Shown here one piece after another: positions 22,210 through 30,895 of a stretch of 64,000 nucleotides of DNA. The DNA comes from Actinomycetospora straminea (GTDB lineage Bacteria; Actinomycetota; Actinomycetes; Mycobacteriales; Pseudonocardiaceae). The stretch covers positions 1-64,000 of the forward strand of contig NZ_JAQZAN010000019.1 of assembly GCF_028737255.1 (NCBI RefSeq). The letters are read 5' to 3'. The notes beneath the pieces are model-generated. The model was not told the DNA's origin. It did not search any database and saw only the letters and a list, made by a program, of their open reading frames with translations. How positions within the stretch are numbered: position 1 is the stretch's first letter; every line of letters starts with the position of its first letter. The translations under genes and the position numbers were made by a program.

Positions 22210-22210
22210 T

Positions 22211-22248
22211 GCATGCTCCGTACAATCGGTTGCTGCGTACAAGCATGC
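22211..22248. promoter_or_regulatory. Candidate MarR operator
   Basis: Imperfect inverted repeat directly before the marR start: GCATGCTCCGTAC on one side and GTACAAGCATGC on the other, around a 13-base centre. The minus-strand half contains ATGCTTGTAC, a 10-base word found again at 33458-33467 upstream of the standalone beta-domain gene. Location and symmetry suggest autoregulation; binding is inferred. Confidence 0.5.
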
Positions 22249-22285
22249 GCCTGCCCTCGGTGTTCCCGCCACTCGGGTGCGCTCC

Positions 22286-22337
22286 GCGCAGGTGAGCAGA
22301 AAGGAGTGCTTGAGCACTCTTTTCTGCTCACCTGCGC
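22286..22337 (-). terminator. Near-perfect palindrome after the enoyl-CoA hydratase gene
   Basis: 25-bp arms (22286-22310 and 22313-22337) with a 2-base loop and one G-U pair; left arm contains CAGGTGAGCAGAAAGG. It starts 1 base past the stop codon. No T-run follows, so it would be a U-less actinobacterial type terminator. A nearly identical palindrome lies on the other side of the same gene. Confidence 0.65.
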
Positions 22338-22338
22338 C

Positions 22339-23121
22339 TCAGCGCCCCTCCCAGCGGGGCTCGCGCTTCTCGCGGGCGGCGGCCATGCCCTCGGCGGCGT
22401 CCCGGGTCGCGCCGGCGACGCGGCGCATGGTCTCGCCGAAGCGGATGGCCTCGGTCTCGGGCAGGTAGGGCGCGCGCCGGGCCATCTCCTTGATCGCGCG
22501 CTGGGCCAGGGGTGCGCCGGCGAGCAGGCGGTCGGCCAGCGCCCGGGCCTCGGCGATCAGGTCGTCGTGCGGCACGACCCGCGACACCAGGCCCATCTCG
22601 CGCGCCCGCTCGGCGTCCACCCGCTCGCCGGTCAGGAGCAGCTCCATCGCCGGCTGCCACCCGATCCGCTGGGGCAGCCGCAGCGCCCCGACGATCGTCG
22701 GGATGCCCAGGCGCACCTCGGGGAAGCCGAACGTGGCGCGCTCGCTCGCGATGACGAGGTCACACCAGGTCACCAGCGTCAGCCCGTAGCCCAGGCAGTG
22801 GCCGTTGACCGCCGCGATCACCGGCTTGTAGATCTCCCAGCCGCTCTCGAACGAGTTGACGGTCGGACGCTCCCAGAACGAGCCGGGGAAGTCGCCGGCC
22901 GGGTTGCCCTCGCCGCCGGCGTCGGCGCCCACGCAGAACGCTCGCCCCTCGCCGGTCACGATCCCGACCCATGCCTCGTCGTCGGCGCGGAAGCGGTCGA
23001 ACGCCTCGTTGAGCCCGGCGCGCATCGCCCCGTCGATCGCGTTGAGCTTCTCGGGCCGGGAGTACGTGATCGTCGCGACGTGGCCGTCGCGCTCGTAGCG
23101 GACGCGCTCGCTCGTGCTCAT
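22339..23121 (-). CDS. Enoyl-CoA hydratase/isomerase
   Basis: 260 residues, ATG 23121. Crotonase fold: YSRPEKLNAIDGAM near the N-terminus, oxyanion-hole segment GRAFCVGADAGG (the usual SAG(A/G)D replaced by VGAD), KPVIAAVNGHCLGYGL, and FGFPEVRLGIPTIVGA with a Glu in the position used for water activation. Probably hydrates enoyl-CoAs in beta-oxidation or ring-cleavage pathways; the exact substrate cannot be read. The gene is flanked on both sides by the same 46-52 bp palindrome and follows a thiolase on the same strand. Confidence 0.9.
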   Translation of the reverse strand: MSTSERVRYERDGHVATITYSRPEKLNAIDGAMRAGLNEAFDRFRADDEAWVGIVTGEGRAFCVGADAGGEGNPAGDFPGSFWERPTVNSFESGWEIYKPVIAAVNGHCLGYGLTLVTWCDLVIASERATFGFPEVRLGIPTIVGALRLPQRIGWQPAMELLLTGERVDAERAREMGLVSRVVPHDDLIAEARALADRLLAGAPLAQRAIKEMARRAPYLPETEAIRFGETMRRVAGATRDAAEGMAAAREKREPRWEGR

Positions 23122-23135
23122 GGGTGCACATCGTG

Positions 23136-23181
23136 CAGGTGAGCAGAAAAAAGTGCTCCAGCACTTCTTTCTGCTCACCTG
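23136..23181 (-). terminator. Near-perfect palindrome after the thiolase gene
   Basis: 22-bp arms (23136-23157, 23160-23181), loop CC, one mismatch; left arm contains CAGGTGAGCAGAAAAAAG. Starts 4 bases past the thiolase stop. Twenty of 22 left-arm bases match the palindrome at 22289-22310. Confidence 0.65.
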
Positions 23182-23185
23182 GGCG

Positions 23186-24397
23186 TCAGCCCACCCGCTC
23201 GAACACCGCCGCGAGGCCCTGGCCGCCGCCGATGCACATGGTCTCGAGGCCGTAGCGGGCCTCGCGGCGGTCCATCTCGCGCAGCATCGTCGCCAGGATC
23301 CGCACCCCGGTGGCGCCGACGGGGTGGCCCAGCGAGATGCCCGAGCCGTTGGGGTTGACCCGCTCGTCGGTGACCAGGTCGATGCCCCACTCGCGCCCGA
23401 CGCCCAGCGCCTGGGCCGCGAAGGCCTCGTTGAGCTCGATGACGTCCAGGTCGGCCAGCGACAGCCCCGCCCGGGACAGCGCCGCCGCGGTCGCCGGCAC
23501 CGGCCCGATCCCCATGACCTCCGGGCCGACCCCCGCCAGGCCCCACGACACCAGCCGCGCCAGCGGCCGCAGCCCCAGCTCCGCGGCCTTCTCCGGCGTC
23601 GTCACCAGGCACACCGCCGCGCCGTCGTTCTGCCCCGAGGCGTTGCCCGCGGTCACCGTCGCCGCGTCGTCCTGCTTGCCCATGATCGGGCGGAGCTTCG
23701 CCAGCGACTCCAGCGACGCGTCGGGCCGGATGTGCTCGTCGGCGTCGACCACCGTGTCGCCCTTGCGGCCCGGGATCGTCACCGGCACCAGCTCGTCGGC
23801 GTAACGACCCTCCTTGACCGCCGCGGTCGCCTTCTCGTGCGACCGGACGGCCAGGCGATCCTGCTCCTCGCGCGGGATGTCGTAGCGCTTCCGCACGTTC
23901 TCCGCGGTCTCGATCATCCCGCCCCACACCGGGTGGTTCACCCCGCCCGCGTGCACCCGTCCCTCGGCCAGCGCGTCCTTCATCTGGAAGCCGCCGGCCT
24001 TGGTGCCCCAGCGCGGCGCCTGGCTGTAGTAGGTCGCCCCCGACATCGACTCGGCACCACCGGCGAGCACCACCGACGCCCCGCCGGTCTGCACCGCCAT
24101 CGCCGCGTAGAGCACCGCCTGCAGCCCCGACCCGCACCGCCGGTCCACCTGGATGCCGGGCACGGTCACGTCGAGGCCCGCGTCCAGCGCCGCCACCCGC
24201 CCGATCGCGGGCGCGTCCATCGTCGGGTAGCAGTGCCCGAACGCGACGTCGTCGATCTGGTCGGCCGTGATCCCGGTGCGCGAGACGAGCTCCCGGATCA
24301 CCGTCGCCGCCAGCGTCTGGGGCGCCACGTCCCGCAACGCTCCCCCGAACCCGCCCACCGGCGTGCGCAGGGGCTCGCAGATCACCGCATCGGCCAC
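23186..24397 (-). CDS. Acetyl-CoA C-acyltransferase (thiolase)
   Basis: 403 residues. Catalytic Cys in DRRCGSGLQAV (about residue 90), IELNEAFAAQ, His in GHPVGATG, and second Cys in CIGGGQG: a complete degradative/biosynthetic thiolase. GTG 24397 is preceded by GGAGGGCCT. It lies 13 bp after the MaoC gene and is followed by a palindromic terminator and the hydratase, so it likely works in the same acyl-CoA pathway as MaoC and the LLM oxidoreductase upstream. Substrate chain not predictable. Confidence 0.94.
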   Translation of the reverse strand: MADAVICEPLRTPVGGFGGALRDVAPQTLAATVIRELVSRTGITADQIDDVAFGHCYPTMDAPAIGRVAALDAGLDVTVPGIQVDRRCGSGLQAVLYAAMAVQTGGASVVLAGGAESMSGATYYSQAPRWGTKAGGFQMKDALAEGRVHAGGVNHPVWGGMIETAENVRKRYDIPREEQDRLAVRSHEKATAAVKEGRYADELVPVTIPGRKGDTVVDADEHIRPDASLESLAKLRPIMGKQDDAATVTAGNASGQNDGAAVCLVTTPEKAAELGLRPLARLVSWGLAGVGPEVMGIGPVPATAAALSRAGLSLADLDVIELNEAFAAQALGVGREWGIDLVTDERVNPNGSGISLGHPVGATGVRILATMLREMDRREARYGLETMCIGGGQGLAAVFERVG

Positions 24398-24410
24398 GAC
24401 AGGCCCTCCT

Positions 24411-24863
24411 CTAGTACGCGTAGCGCAGGATGACCTCGGCGACGCACGCCGGCTTGGGCCATCCCTCGATCTCGACCGTCCCCCCGATGGTGGCCTGCAC
24501 ACCGTTCGGGACGTCGGTCACGTCCACCAGGCGGCAGTGACCCCGCACACGGCTGGGCACGGGCACGGGCGACGGGAAGCGCACCTTGTTGAGCCCGTAG
24601 TTGACCGTCATCGAGACGCCCTTCACCTCGAAGGTGTCCCAGCCGAACTTCGGCATGAGGGCGACGGTCAGGAAGCCGTGGGCGACGGTCTTCCCGAACG
24701 GGCCCGACGCCGCGCGCTCGGGATCGACGTGGATCCACTGGTGGTCGTCGGTGGCGTCGGCGAAGATGTCGACCCGGCGCTGGTCGACGGTGACCCACTG
24801 GCTCGTGCCGAGGTCCTCCCCCACCGCACCGCGCAGCTCCTCGACATCGGCGAACACTCGCAT
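24411..24863 (-). CDS. MaoC-like (R)-enoyl-CoA hydratase
   Basis: 150 residues, hot-dog fold hydratase of the HtdZ (Rv0130) type. Catalytic motif DIFADATDDHQWIHVDPERA with Asp and His, followed by GPFGKTVAHGFLTVALMP. Start ATG 24863 with GAGGAGC upstream, 11 bp after the LLM gene. Likely hydrates 2-enoyl-CoA in the same pathway as the downstream thiolase. Confidence 0.93.
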   Translation of the reverse strand: MRVFADVEELRGAVGEDLGTSQWVTVDQRRVDIFADATDDHQWIHVDPERAASGPFGKTVAHGFLTVALMPKFGWDTFEVKGVSMTVNYGLNKVRFPSPVPVPSRVRGHCRLVDVTDVPNGVQATIGGTVEIEGWPKPACVAEVILRYAY

Positions 24864-24874
24864 CCCGGGCTCCT

Positions 24875-25930
24875 CTAGAGGTCGGCGGCCAGTTCCTTGA
24901 CCTGTCCGACCAACGACACCCGCTCGGCGGCCGTGCCCGCGAGCGGCGTGACGTTGATCGTGGTGACGCCGGCTGTGGCGAAGGCCTGCAGCCGCTCGGC
25001 GACGTAGGAGCGCGGCCCGATCAGCGACATCGCCTTGACGAGGTCCTCGGGCACCGCCGCGGCGGCCTGGTCCTTCTTGCCGTCGAGGTAGAGGTCCTGG
25101 ATCTTCTCCGCCTCCTCCTCGTAGCCGTAACGCTGGGCGAGCTCGTTGTAGAAGTTCTTGCCCTTCGCGCCCATGCCGCCGACGTAGAGCGCGACGAACG
25201 GGCGCATGCCGTCGAGCATCTGCTGGGCGGTGTCGGCGTCCTCGGTGATGCACAGCGACGCCTGCAGGTAGGTCTGCAGGTCGCCGAGCGCGGGGTCGCG
25301 CTTGGCCTTGCCGACCTCCAGCGACTCGCCCCACACCTCGTGCGCGCGCTCGGGCACGAAGAGGATCGGCAGCCAGCCCTCGGCGATCTCGGCGGTCAGC
25401 GCCACGTTCTTCGGGCCGATGGCGGCGAGCACGATCGGGATGCGGTCGCGCACCGGGTGGTTGATGATCTTCAGCGGCTTGCCGAGCCCGGTGCCCTCCT
25501 CGGCGGGCAGCGGGATCCGGTAATAGCGCCCGGAGTGCTCGACCTTCTCGCGGCGCCACACCTGCCGGCAGATGTCGACGATCTCGCGGGTGCGGGCCAG
25601 CGGGGCGTCGTAGCGCACGCCGTGGAAGCCCTCGATGACCTGCGGGCCCGAGGCACCGATCCCGAGCGTGAAGCGCCCGCCCGAGACGTAGTCGAGCCCC
25701 GCGGCGGTCATGGCGGTCAGCGACGGGGTACGGGTGTAGATCTGCAGGATGCCCGAGGCGATCTCGACCCGGCTGGTGCGCGCGGCGATGAACCCGAGCT
25801 GGCTCACCGCGTCGAAGCTGTAGGCCTCGGGCACGAAGACGATGTCCAGGCCCGCCGCCTCGTGCTCGGCGAGCTCGGCCACCGTCTCCTCGAACCCGCC
25901 GCTGTAGTTCAACCCCATCCCGATGCGCAC
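24875..25930 (-). CDS. LLM-class F420-dependent oxidoreductase
   Basis: 351 residues, luciferase-like TIM barrel. GMGLNYSGGFEETVAELAEHE at the N-terminus, DYVSGGRFTLGIGASGPQVIEGFHG and the cofactor-region IPIVLAAIGPKNVALTAEIAEGWLP are characteristic of actinobacterial F420-type LLM enzymes. Cofactor choice (F420 versus FMN) is inferred from family. GTG 25930 lacks a strong ribosome site; 57 bp separate it from the divergent thioesterase. First gene of the LLM-MaoC-thiolase unit. Confidence 0.9.
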   Translation of the reverse strand: MRIGMGLNYSGGFEETVAELAEHEAAGLDIVFVPEAYSFDAVSQLGFIAARTSRVEIASGILQIYTRTPSLTAMTAAGLDYVSGGRFTLGIGASGPQVIEGFHGVRYDAPLARTREIVDICRQVWRREKVEHSGRYYRIPLPAEEGTGLGKPLKIINHPVRDRIPIVLAAIGPKNVALTAEIAEGWLPILFVPERAHEVWGESLEVGKAKRDPALGDLQTYLQASLCITEDADTAQQMLDGMRPFVALYVGGMGAKGKNFYNELAQRYGYEEEAEKIQDLYLDGKKDQAAAAVPEDLVKAMSLIGPRSYVAERLQAFATAGVTTINVTPLAGTAAERVSLVGQVKELAADL

Positions 25931-25987
25931 GCCGCGCAGCCTGTCACGATCGCGTTGATCACGGCAGTACGGCGACGGGAGACGGGC

Positions 25988-26425
25988 GTGTTCACGACGA
26001 CGGTGACGGTGCGCGGCTACGAGTGCGACGCCAACGGGCACGTCAACCACGCCGTCTTCCACCAGTACGGCGAGCACGGGCGCACCGAGGCGCTGCGGGC
26101 CGCGGGCGTCGACGTGCCGGACCTGACCGCCGTCGGTCTCGGCCCCATCATCCTCGAGTCGACGGTCCGGTTCCTCGCCGAGCTGCGGGTCGGCGACGAG
26201 GTCGAGGTGGTCGTCGACGTGCGCTTCGGCGAGGGCAAGACCTTCCGGATGGACACCGAGCTGCGCCGCGGCGAGCAGGTCTGCGCCACCCTCACCGGCG
26301 TCATGGGCCTGCTCGACCACGGCACCCGCCGGCTCGTCGCCGACCCCCGCGGCAAGCTCCTCGCGCTCGGCGACCCGCAGCGGGCGCCTCAGGTGCTCGG
26401 CGAGGCGTCCCCGTCGGAGAAGTGA
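25988..26425 (+). CDS. 4HBT-type acyl-CoA thioesterase
   Basis: 145 residues, hot-dog fold. VRGYECDANGHVNHAVFHQYGEHGRTEAL carries the Asp and His-Asn elements of the YbgC/4-hydroxybenzoyl-CoA thioesterase group; FLAELRVGDEVEVVVDVRF follows. GTG 25988 has GGGAG upstream. Divergent from the LLM gene; its 3' end overlaps the convergent flavin reductase by 37 bp. Would release CoA from acyl-CoAs produced by neighbouring enzymes. Confidence 0.9.
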   Translation: MFTTTVTVRGYECDANGHVNHAVFHQYGEHGRTEALRAAGVDVPDLTAVGLGPIILESTVRFLAELRVGDEVEVVVDVRFGEGKTFRMDTELRRGEQVCATLTGVMGLLDHGTRRLVADPRGKLLALGDPQRAPQVLGEASPSEK

Positions 26426-27024
26426 CCGGGCCAGTCGTCGTAGCGGATGCGCGGGGTCGCGAGGACCTCCCCGACCGTCGACCACTGGTTGCCGCCGAGC
26501 CGCGCGAGCGGCGCGAGCCGCTTGACGTCGGGGCGGCCGTCGACGAGCGCGTCGTCGGCGACCGCGGCGTGCACGACCCGGCCGAGCACCAGCACGCAGT
26601 TGCCGACCTCGATCGTGCGCTCCAGCCGGCACTCCAGCGCCACCGGTGACTCCGCGATGCGCGGGGTCGCGATGCGCAGCGACGGCTCGCGGGTCAGGCC
26701 GGTCGCGTCGATCTCGCTCTCGTGCGGCGGGAAGTCGGTGGCCGTCGCGTTGATGTGCTCGAGCAGCGGCTCGGGCGTCAGGCACACCGTGAACTCGCCG
26801 GACGCGACGGCGTTGCGCAGCGAGTCCTTCTCGCCGACCGACGTGAACTGCACGACCGGCGGGTCCGTGCTCGCGACGGTGAAGAACGAGTGCGGCGCGA
26901 GGTTGTCGACGCCGTCGGCCGAGCGCGTCACCACCCAGGCGATCGCGCGCGGCACGATCACCGAGGTCAGGAACTTGTAGAAGCCGCCGGGCCCGATCTG
27001 GTCGGGGTCGAAGTCGGTGCGCAC
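26389..27024 (-). CDS. Flavin reductase-like (DIM6/NTAB) protein
   Basis: 211 residues. FMN-binding split-barrel: FYKFLTSVIVPRAIAWVVTRS, NLAPHSFFTVASTDPPVVQF and VGEKDSLRNA are family hallmarks. Such proteins supply reduced flavin to a partner monooxygenase or act as stand-alone flavoproteins; no monooxygenase is adjacent apart from the LLM enzyme. GTG 27024 lies 4 bases after the stop of the upstream membrane protein. Confidence 0.92.
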   Translation of the reverse strand: MRTDFDPDQIGPGGFYKFLTSVIVPRAIAWVVTRSADGVDNLAPHSFFTVASTDPPVVQFTSVGEKDSLRNAVASGEFTVCLTPEPLLEHINATATDFPPHESEIDATGLTREPSLRIATPRIAESPVALECRLERTIEVGNCVLVLGRVVHAAVADDALVDGRPDVKRLAPLARLGGNQWSTVGEVLATPRIRYDDWPGHFSDGDASPST

Positions 27025-27028
27025 GGAC

Positions 27029-28627
27029 TCAGTTGTTCCCCGGCAGCAGCCCGCTCGGAACCAGCTGCGGGGCCCGTGTCGTGGTCGTCTCGCTGGGCTC
27101 GGACTCCTCGGCGGTGCTGCTCGCGGGCGCCTCGGAGGTCGCCGACGGCTCCTCGCCGGCCGGGGCCTCGGAGGTCGTCGCGGGCGCCTCGCTCGACGTG
27201 GCCGTCGGCTCCGCGGTGCCGAGCACCGACCCGACGCTCGTGCCCGCGTCGCCGCCGGAGAGCGGCGAGCCCTTCACCCGCTCGATCCCGGTGATCGCCA
27301 GCATCGCGATGAGGAAGATCAGCAGGGCGGTGGCGCCGAGCAGGGCGTAGCGGCGCCACGGGGTGCGGCGCGGGGGCTCGTCGCCCGGGTCGCCGTCGGG
27401 GTCGCCGTCGGGGTCGCCGTCGGGGTCGCCGTCGGGGCCGTCCGGGCCGCCGACGCCCGGCGACCCGACCAGCGCGGTGGCCTGGTCGTCGGTCGGGGTG
27501 AGCACGCGGGTGCCGGGGCCGACGGCCTGGGTGGGCTCGCCGTCGGCGCCGCGACGCGGGGCGGAGAGGCGGGTCGCGTCGTCGCCCCCGATGACCATGG
27601 TCGGCTCGTCGTCGGGCGTGGGCGCCGCGGTGCCCGCGAGGGCGGTCGGCGCGCCGTCGTCCGTGGGGCCGCCGGGACGGCGGACGCGCAGGCGGCTGCG
27701 GACGTGGTCGCGGGTGCGCTCGATGGAGCGCTGGTAGAACGCGTCGCCGACGGTGGTGACGACGGCCGCGATGCCGGCGCCGGCGATCGTGCCGCCCGCG
27801 CCCCCGAGGAACGAGCCGACGCCGGCCGTGGTCACCGCGGCCGCGGCGCCGCCGGTCAGCTTGACGACCGACAGCGAGGACGCGGCCGGGGCCGGGCCCG
27901 CCGCGTGGCTCGTGGGGGCGTCGGCCGGGGCGTCGGCGCGGTGTGTGGTGGGCGCGTCGGCACGATGCGTGGTGGGCGCGTCGGCGGGGTCCGCGCGGCG
28001 CGTCGGCGCATCGGTGGGTCGGGGCGCCGCCGTGGTCGGTGCCCCGCCCGGCAGGGCCGACGTCGGCTGCGGGGCGTCGGACCGGCCGTGACGGCCGCCC
28101 GCCGGGGCCTGACCCGGGTCGCCGTACGTGTCGGGGGCGCGGGTGCCGTACTCGCCCGGGCCGGCGTAGGGCCCGCCGGGCTGGGGGCGGCCGTGCGGGC
28201 CGTACGGCCCCGGGGTACCCGACTGGCCGGGCGGGCCGTACGGCCCCGGAGCGCCCGACGGGCCGGGGGCGCCGTACGCGTTCGGCGTGCCGGGCTGACC
28301 GGGAGCGCCGTACGGACCCGGGATCCCCTGCGGGCCGGGACCGGCGGGCGGTGGTCCGACGCCGGGGCGGCCGGGGGCCGCCGGTGGCGGACCCTGCCCC
28401 GGGGCACCCTGTGGGCCGGGCGGCGGAGCGCCGTGGCGGCCCGCCGTCTCGGCCGGGCGACCGTTCGGTCTGCCGCCGGGGCTGCCCGGGGACGGCTGCG
28501 GATCCGGGCGACGCTCGAGACCCTCGGGCCCGTCGGCGGCGTGGCGGGCGGGGGCGTCGTCGGGGTCCGGGCCGGGCGCGGCGTGTCGCCCGCGGCCGGG
28601 CCCGGGGGGTCCGGACTGCTCGCTCAT
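27029..28627 (-). CDS. Pro/Gly-rich single-pass membrane protein with collagen-like segment
   Basis: 532 residues, unrecognised. The first 240 are Pro/Gly-rich with collagen-like [18 protein letters not shown]-type repeats and DAPTTHRA repeats. A hydrophobic Gly/Ala block ([32 protein letters not shown]-like, cut by Ser/Thr) with [20 protein letters not shown] follows; this core is the part most likely conserved. A GDPD repeat encoded by a 12-bp DNA repeat precedes a TM helix ([20 protein letters not shown]) and a Ser/Thr/Glu-rich outer tail. The N-terminus is probably cytoplasmic. Function unknown. Confidence 0.8.
   Translation of the reverse strand: MSEQSGPPGPGRGRHAAPGPDPDDAPARHAADGPEGLERRPDPQPSPGSPGGRPNGRPAETAGRHGAPPPGPQGAPGQGPPPAAPGRPGVGPPPAGPGPQGIPGPYGAPGQPGTPNAYGAPGPSGAPGPYGPPGQSGTPGPYGPHGRPQPGGPYAGPGEYGTRAPDTYGDPGQAPAGGRHGRSDAPQPTSALPGGAPTTAAPRPTDAPTRRADPADAPTTHRADAPTTHRADAPADAPTSHAAGPAPAASSLSVVKLTGGAAAAVTTAGVGSFLGGAGGTIAGAGIAAVVTTVGDAFYQRSIERTRDHVRSRLRVRRPGGPTDDGAPTALAGTAAPTPDDEPTMVIGGDDATRLSAPRRGADGEPTQAVGPGTRVLTPTDDQATALVGSPGVGGPDGPDGDPDGDPDGDPDGDPGDEPPRRTPWRRYALLGATALLIFLIAMLAITGIERVKGSPLSGGDAGTSVGSVLGTAEPTATSSEAPATTSEAPAGEEPSATSEAPASSTAEESEPSETTTTRAPQLVPSGLLPGNN
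27391..27438. repeat. 12-bp tandem repeat, four units
   Basis: Four copies of CGCCGTCGGGGT in the coding sequence, giving the [14 protein letters not shown] stretch just before the TM helix. In-frame units can expand or contract without breaking the gene. Confidence 0.85.
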
Positions 28628-28772
28628 CCCTGCCCTCGCTGACCTCGTCGACCGGCCCACCGGCGGCGGGCGGACCGGCCCCAACCCTGCCCCACGGCCA
28701 CGAGCCGTCGCGGGCGGGGGCCCGGGAGCCCGCCGGGACGGGGCGGTCGGCCGGGGTCGGCGAGGAGGGGGA

Positions 28773-28943
28773 TCAGTCGCCCGAGCGCCGGTGGCGGCCG
28801 CCGTTGCCGCGGAGCATCACGGGCCGGGAGGGACGCTCGTCGCCCCCGGCGGCGGTGTCGTCGCGGAACGCCCGACGCTCGACGCCGCGGTCGGCACGAC
28901 CGAACGCCCGGCGGACTTCCTCGTAGATCGGCGTCTGCGTCAT
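28773..28943 (-). CDS. Small basic hypothetical protein (56 aa)
   Basis: 56 residues beginning [20 protein letters not shown] and ending RHRRSGD. A -10-like TAGGGT at 28955-28950 sits 6 bases before the ATG, the classic spacing of a leaderless actinobacterial promoter, which supports it as a real gene. Net positive charge and an N-terminal amphipathic helix are all that can be seen. Family not recognised. Confidence 0.65.
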   Translation of the reverse strand: MTQTPIYEEVRRAFGRADRGVERRAFRDDTAAGGDERPSRPVMLRGNGGRHRRSGD

Positions 28944-28949
28944 GTGGGC

Positions 28950-28955
28950 ACCCTA
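28950..28955 (-). promoter_or_regulatory. -10 element TAGGGT of a leaderless promoter
   Basis: TAnnnT hexamer six bases upstream of the ATG of the 56-aa gene. No clear -35. Inferred from position only. Confidence 0.45.
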
Positions 28956-29172
28956 CGACTCCGGCCGGGGGAACCGACGGGGCCTCCGGTCATCGTTCTG
29001 GAGCCTGTTGAACCCACTCTGAGCAGGGCACACGACGTCGCCGACCGGGTCCTCCGCGATCTTCGGCACCGGGCCCACCGGGGCCGGTCACGAAGCCGAC
29101 AGCGAGGTCCACCCGGTCGGATCAACGAGCCGCGCACGATCCTCACCCCCCGTCGCCGACCCCCGGAGAACC

Positions 29173-30261
29173 ATGGCCACCCAGCCGGTCGAGCTGACCG
29201 TCCACTCGTCGCAGCCCTACAACGCAGAGCCGCCGCGCACCGCGCTCGCCGACCGCGACCTGACCCCGCTCGACGCCTTCTACCACCGCAACCACGCCCC
29301 GGAACGGCCCCGGATCGACCCCGCGACGTGGACGCTGCGGGTCGACGGGATGGTCGAGCGGCCGGCGACGTTCTCGCTCGGCGGGCTGCGGGAGCGGTTG
29401 CGCGAGCACACCGAGGTCGTGACGCTGCAGTGCGCGGGCAACCGCCGCGCGGGCCTGATCGAGGTGGCCGACCTGCCCGGCGAGACGCCCTGGGGACCGG
29501 GCGCCACCGGCACCGCCCGCTGGGCCGGCGTGCGCCTCGCCGACGTCCTGCGCGAGGTCGGCGTCGAGCCCGGCGCGAGCGACGTCGTGCTGGCCGGCGC
29601 GGACCTCCCGGAGGAGACCGACGGGGCGCCCTACGAGGTCTCGATCCCGCTCGAGAAGGCGCTCGCGCCCGAGGTGCTGCTGGCGTGGTCGATGGACGAC
29701 GCGCCGCTGCCCGAGGCCCACGGCGCCCCGGTGCGCGTCGTCGTCCCCGGCTGGATCGGGGCGCGCAGCGTCAAGTGGCTCGAGCGCGTCACCGTCGCCG
29801 ACGCGCCGTCGCGCGGCCACTACCAGGACGTCGCCTACCGCCTCCTGCCCGCGGACGCCTCCCCCGCGCCGGGCCGGGGCGTGCCGCTCGGGCCGATCGC
29901 GGTGAACGCCGACGTGCTGTCCCCGGCCGACGGCGCGGAGGTGGCCGCGGGTCCGGTGCGCGTGTCCGGCTACGCGCTGGCCGGCGGGGAGCGCACCGTC
30001 GTGCGCGTCGACGTCTCCACCGACGGCGGCGCGACGTGGCGGCAGGCGGACCTCGAGCCGCAGGCCGGTCGCTGGAGCTGGCGGCTCTGGCACACCGAGC
30101 TCGACCTGCCGGCCGGCACGACCCGGGTCACCGCGCGGGCCTGGGACTCCGCCGCCGGCGTGCAGCCCGCGGACCCCGCCGAGCTGTGGAACCCGAAGGG
30201 CTACGTGAACAACGCCTGGGCGCACGTGACGTTGCACGCGTCCGCCCGCGACGACGGGTGA
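29173..30261 (+). CDS. Sulfite oxidase-like molybdopterin enzyme
   Basis: 362 residues, ATG 29173. Moco domain with the molybdenum-ligating Cys in VVTLQCAGNRRAGL (about residue 88), GTARWAGVRLADVL, and VPGWIGARSVKWLERV; the C-terminal Mo-co dimerisation domain (about 235-360) contains ISTDGGATW-type and LWNPKGYVNNAW segments. No heme domain and no Tat signal is present, so it is a cytoplasmic SorA-like or plant-type stand-alone enzyme by architecture. Electron acceptor unknown. Confidence 0.94.
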   Translation: MATQPVELTVHSSQPYNAEPPRTALADRDLTPLDAFYHRNHAPERPRIDPATWTLRVDGMVERPATFSLGGLRERLREHTEVVTLQCAGNRRAGLIEVADLPGETPWGPGATGTARWAGVRLADVLREVGVEPGASDVVLAGADLPEETDGAPYEVSIPLEKALAPEVLLAWSMDDAPLPEAHGAPVRVVVPGWIGARSVKWLERVTVADAPSRGHYQDVAYRLLPADASPAPGRGVPLGPIAVNADVLSPADGAEVAAGPVRVSGYALAGGERTVVRVDVSTDGGATWRQADLEPQAGRWSWRLWHTELDLPAGTTRVTARAWDSAAGVQPADPAELWNPKGYVNNAWAHVTLHASARDDG

Positions 30262-30317
30262 GCGGACCCGCACCGGGCATCCGCGGGGGTCCCGACGAGG
30301 TGACCCGGAGGTACCCC

Positions 30318-30485
30318 GTGAACCCGACGAACCGCCGTCCGTCCATCGGCGTCCTGGTGGGCGTCCTGCTGGCCGTGCTGGTCGTCCTGGCCGTCGTCCT
30401 GTTCCTGCTCGCACAGACCCAGGCGGCGCCCTCGAGCCCGCAGACCAACGGCATGATCGCGCTGCTCGCACCCGCCCTGCTCTGA
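30318..30485 (+). CDS. Small single-pass membrane protein (55 aa)
   Basis: 55 residues from GTG 30318, preceded by CCGGAGG at good spacing. Basic N-terminus (NPTNRRPS), a strong TM helix (VLVGVLLAVLVVLAVVLFLL) and a short outer tail rich in Gln, Pro and Ala. No family recognised. Located between the sulfite-oxidase-like gene and the DUF202 pair. Confidence 0.7.
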   Translation: MNPTNRRPSIGVLVGVLLAVLVVLAVVLFLLAQTQAAPSSPQTNGMIALLAPALL

Positions 30486-30541
30486 GCGCGCCGACCCGGC
30501 ACCATGCGCGGGTCAGCGTGCGCGCCACCGGAGGAGGGCCC

Positions 30542-30895
30542 GTGCCGGGCGACGACGAGGAGCACGAGCCGGACTACCGGTTCACGCTCGCCAACGAGCG
30601 CACGTTCCTCGCGTGGCTGCGCACGTCGCTGTCGCTGCTGGCGGCCGGGGTGGCCGTCGTGCAGCTGCTGCCCGAGTTCGCCGTGCCCGGCACGCGCGCG
30701 GTGGTCGGCGGCCTGCTGGCGGCGCTCGCCGTCGTGACCGCTGCCGGCGGCGTCCTGCGCTGGCGGGGGGTCGAGGCCGCCATCCGCCGCGGCCGCCCGC
30801 TGCCCCGCCAGCGCCTGCCCTGGGTGCTCGCCGCCGGGCTCGTCGTCCTCGCGCTGTTCGGTCTGGTGCTGGTGGCCGTGCGGGCGGGCGCGTGA
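30542..30895 (+). CDS. DUF202 membrane protein (YidH type)
   Basis: 117 residues. The DUF202 signature RFTLANERTFLAWLRTSLSLLAAGVAV starts at residue 13, followed by two more helices. GTG 30542 has GGAGGAGGG upstream. Its stop overlaps the next DUF202 gene (GTGA). YidH/YidG pairs are common; function not established. Confidence 0.92.
   Translation: MPGDDEEHEPDYRFTLANERTFLAWLRTSLSLLAAGVAVVQLLPEFAVPGTRAVVGGLLAALAVVTAAGGVLRWRGVEAAIRRGRPLPRQRLPWVLAAGLVVLALFGLVLVAVRAGA

Noticed and set aside
22339-23121. Composite transposon around the enoyl-CoA hydratase gene
   Set aside because: No transposase and no target duplication; palindromes abut stop codons as terminators do.
27391-27438. CRISPR-like array
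   Set aside because: Units are contiguous 12-bp coding repeats without spacers.
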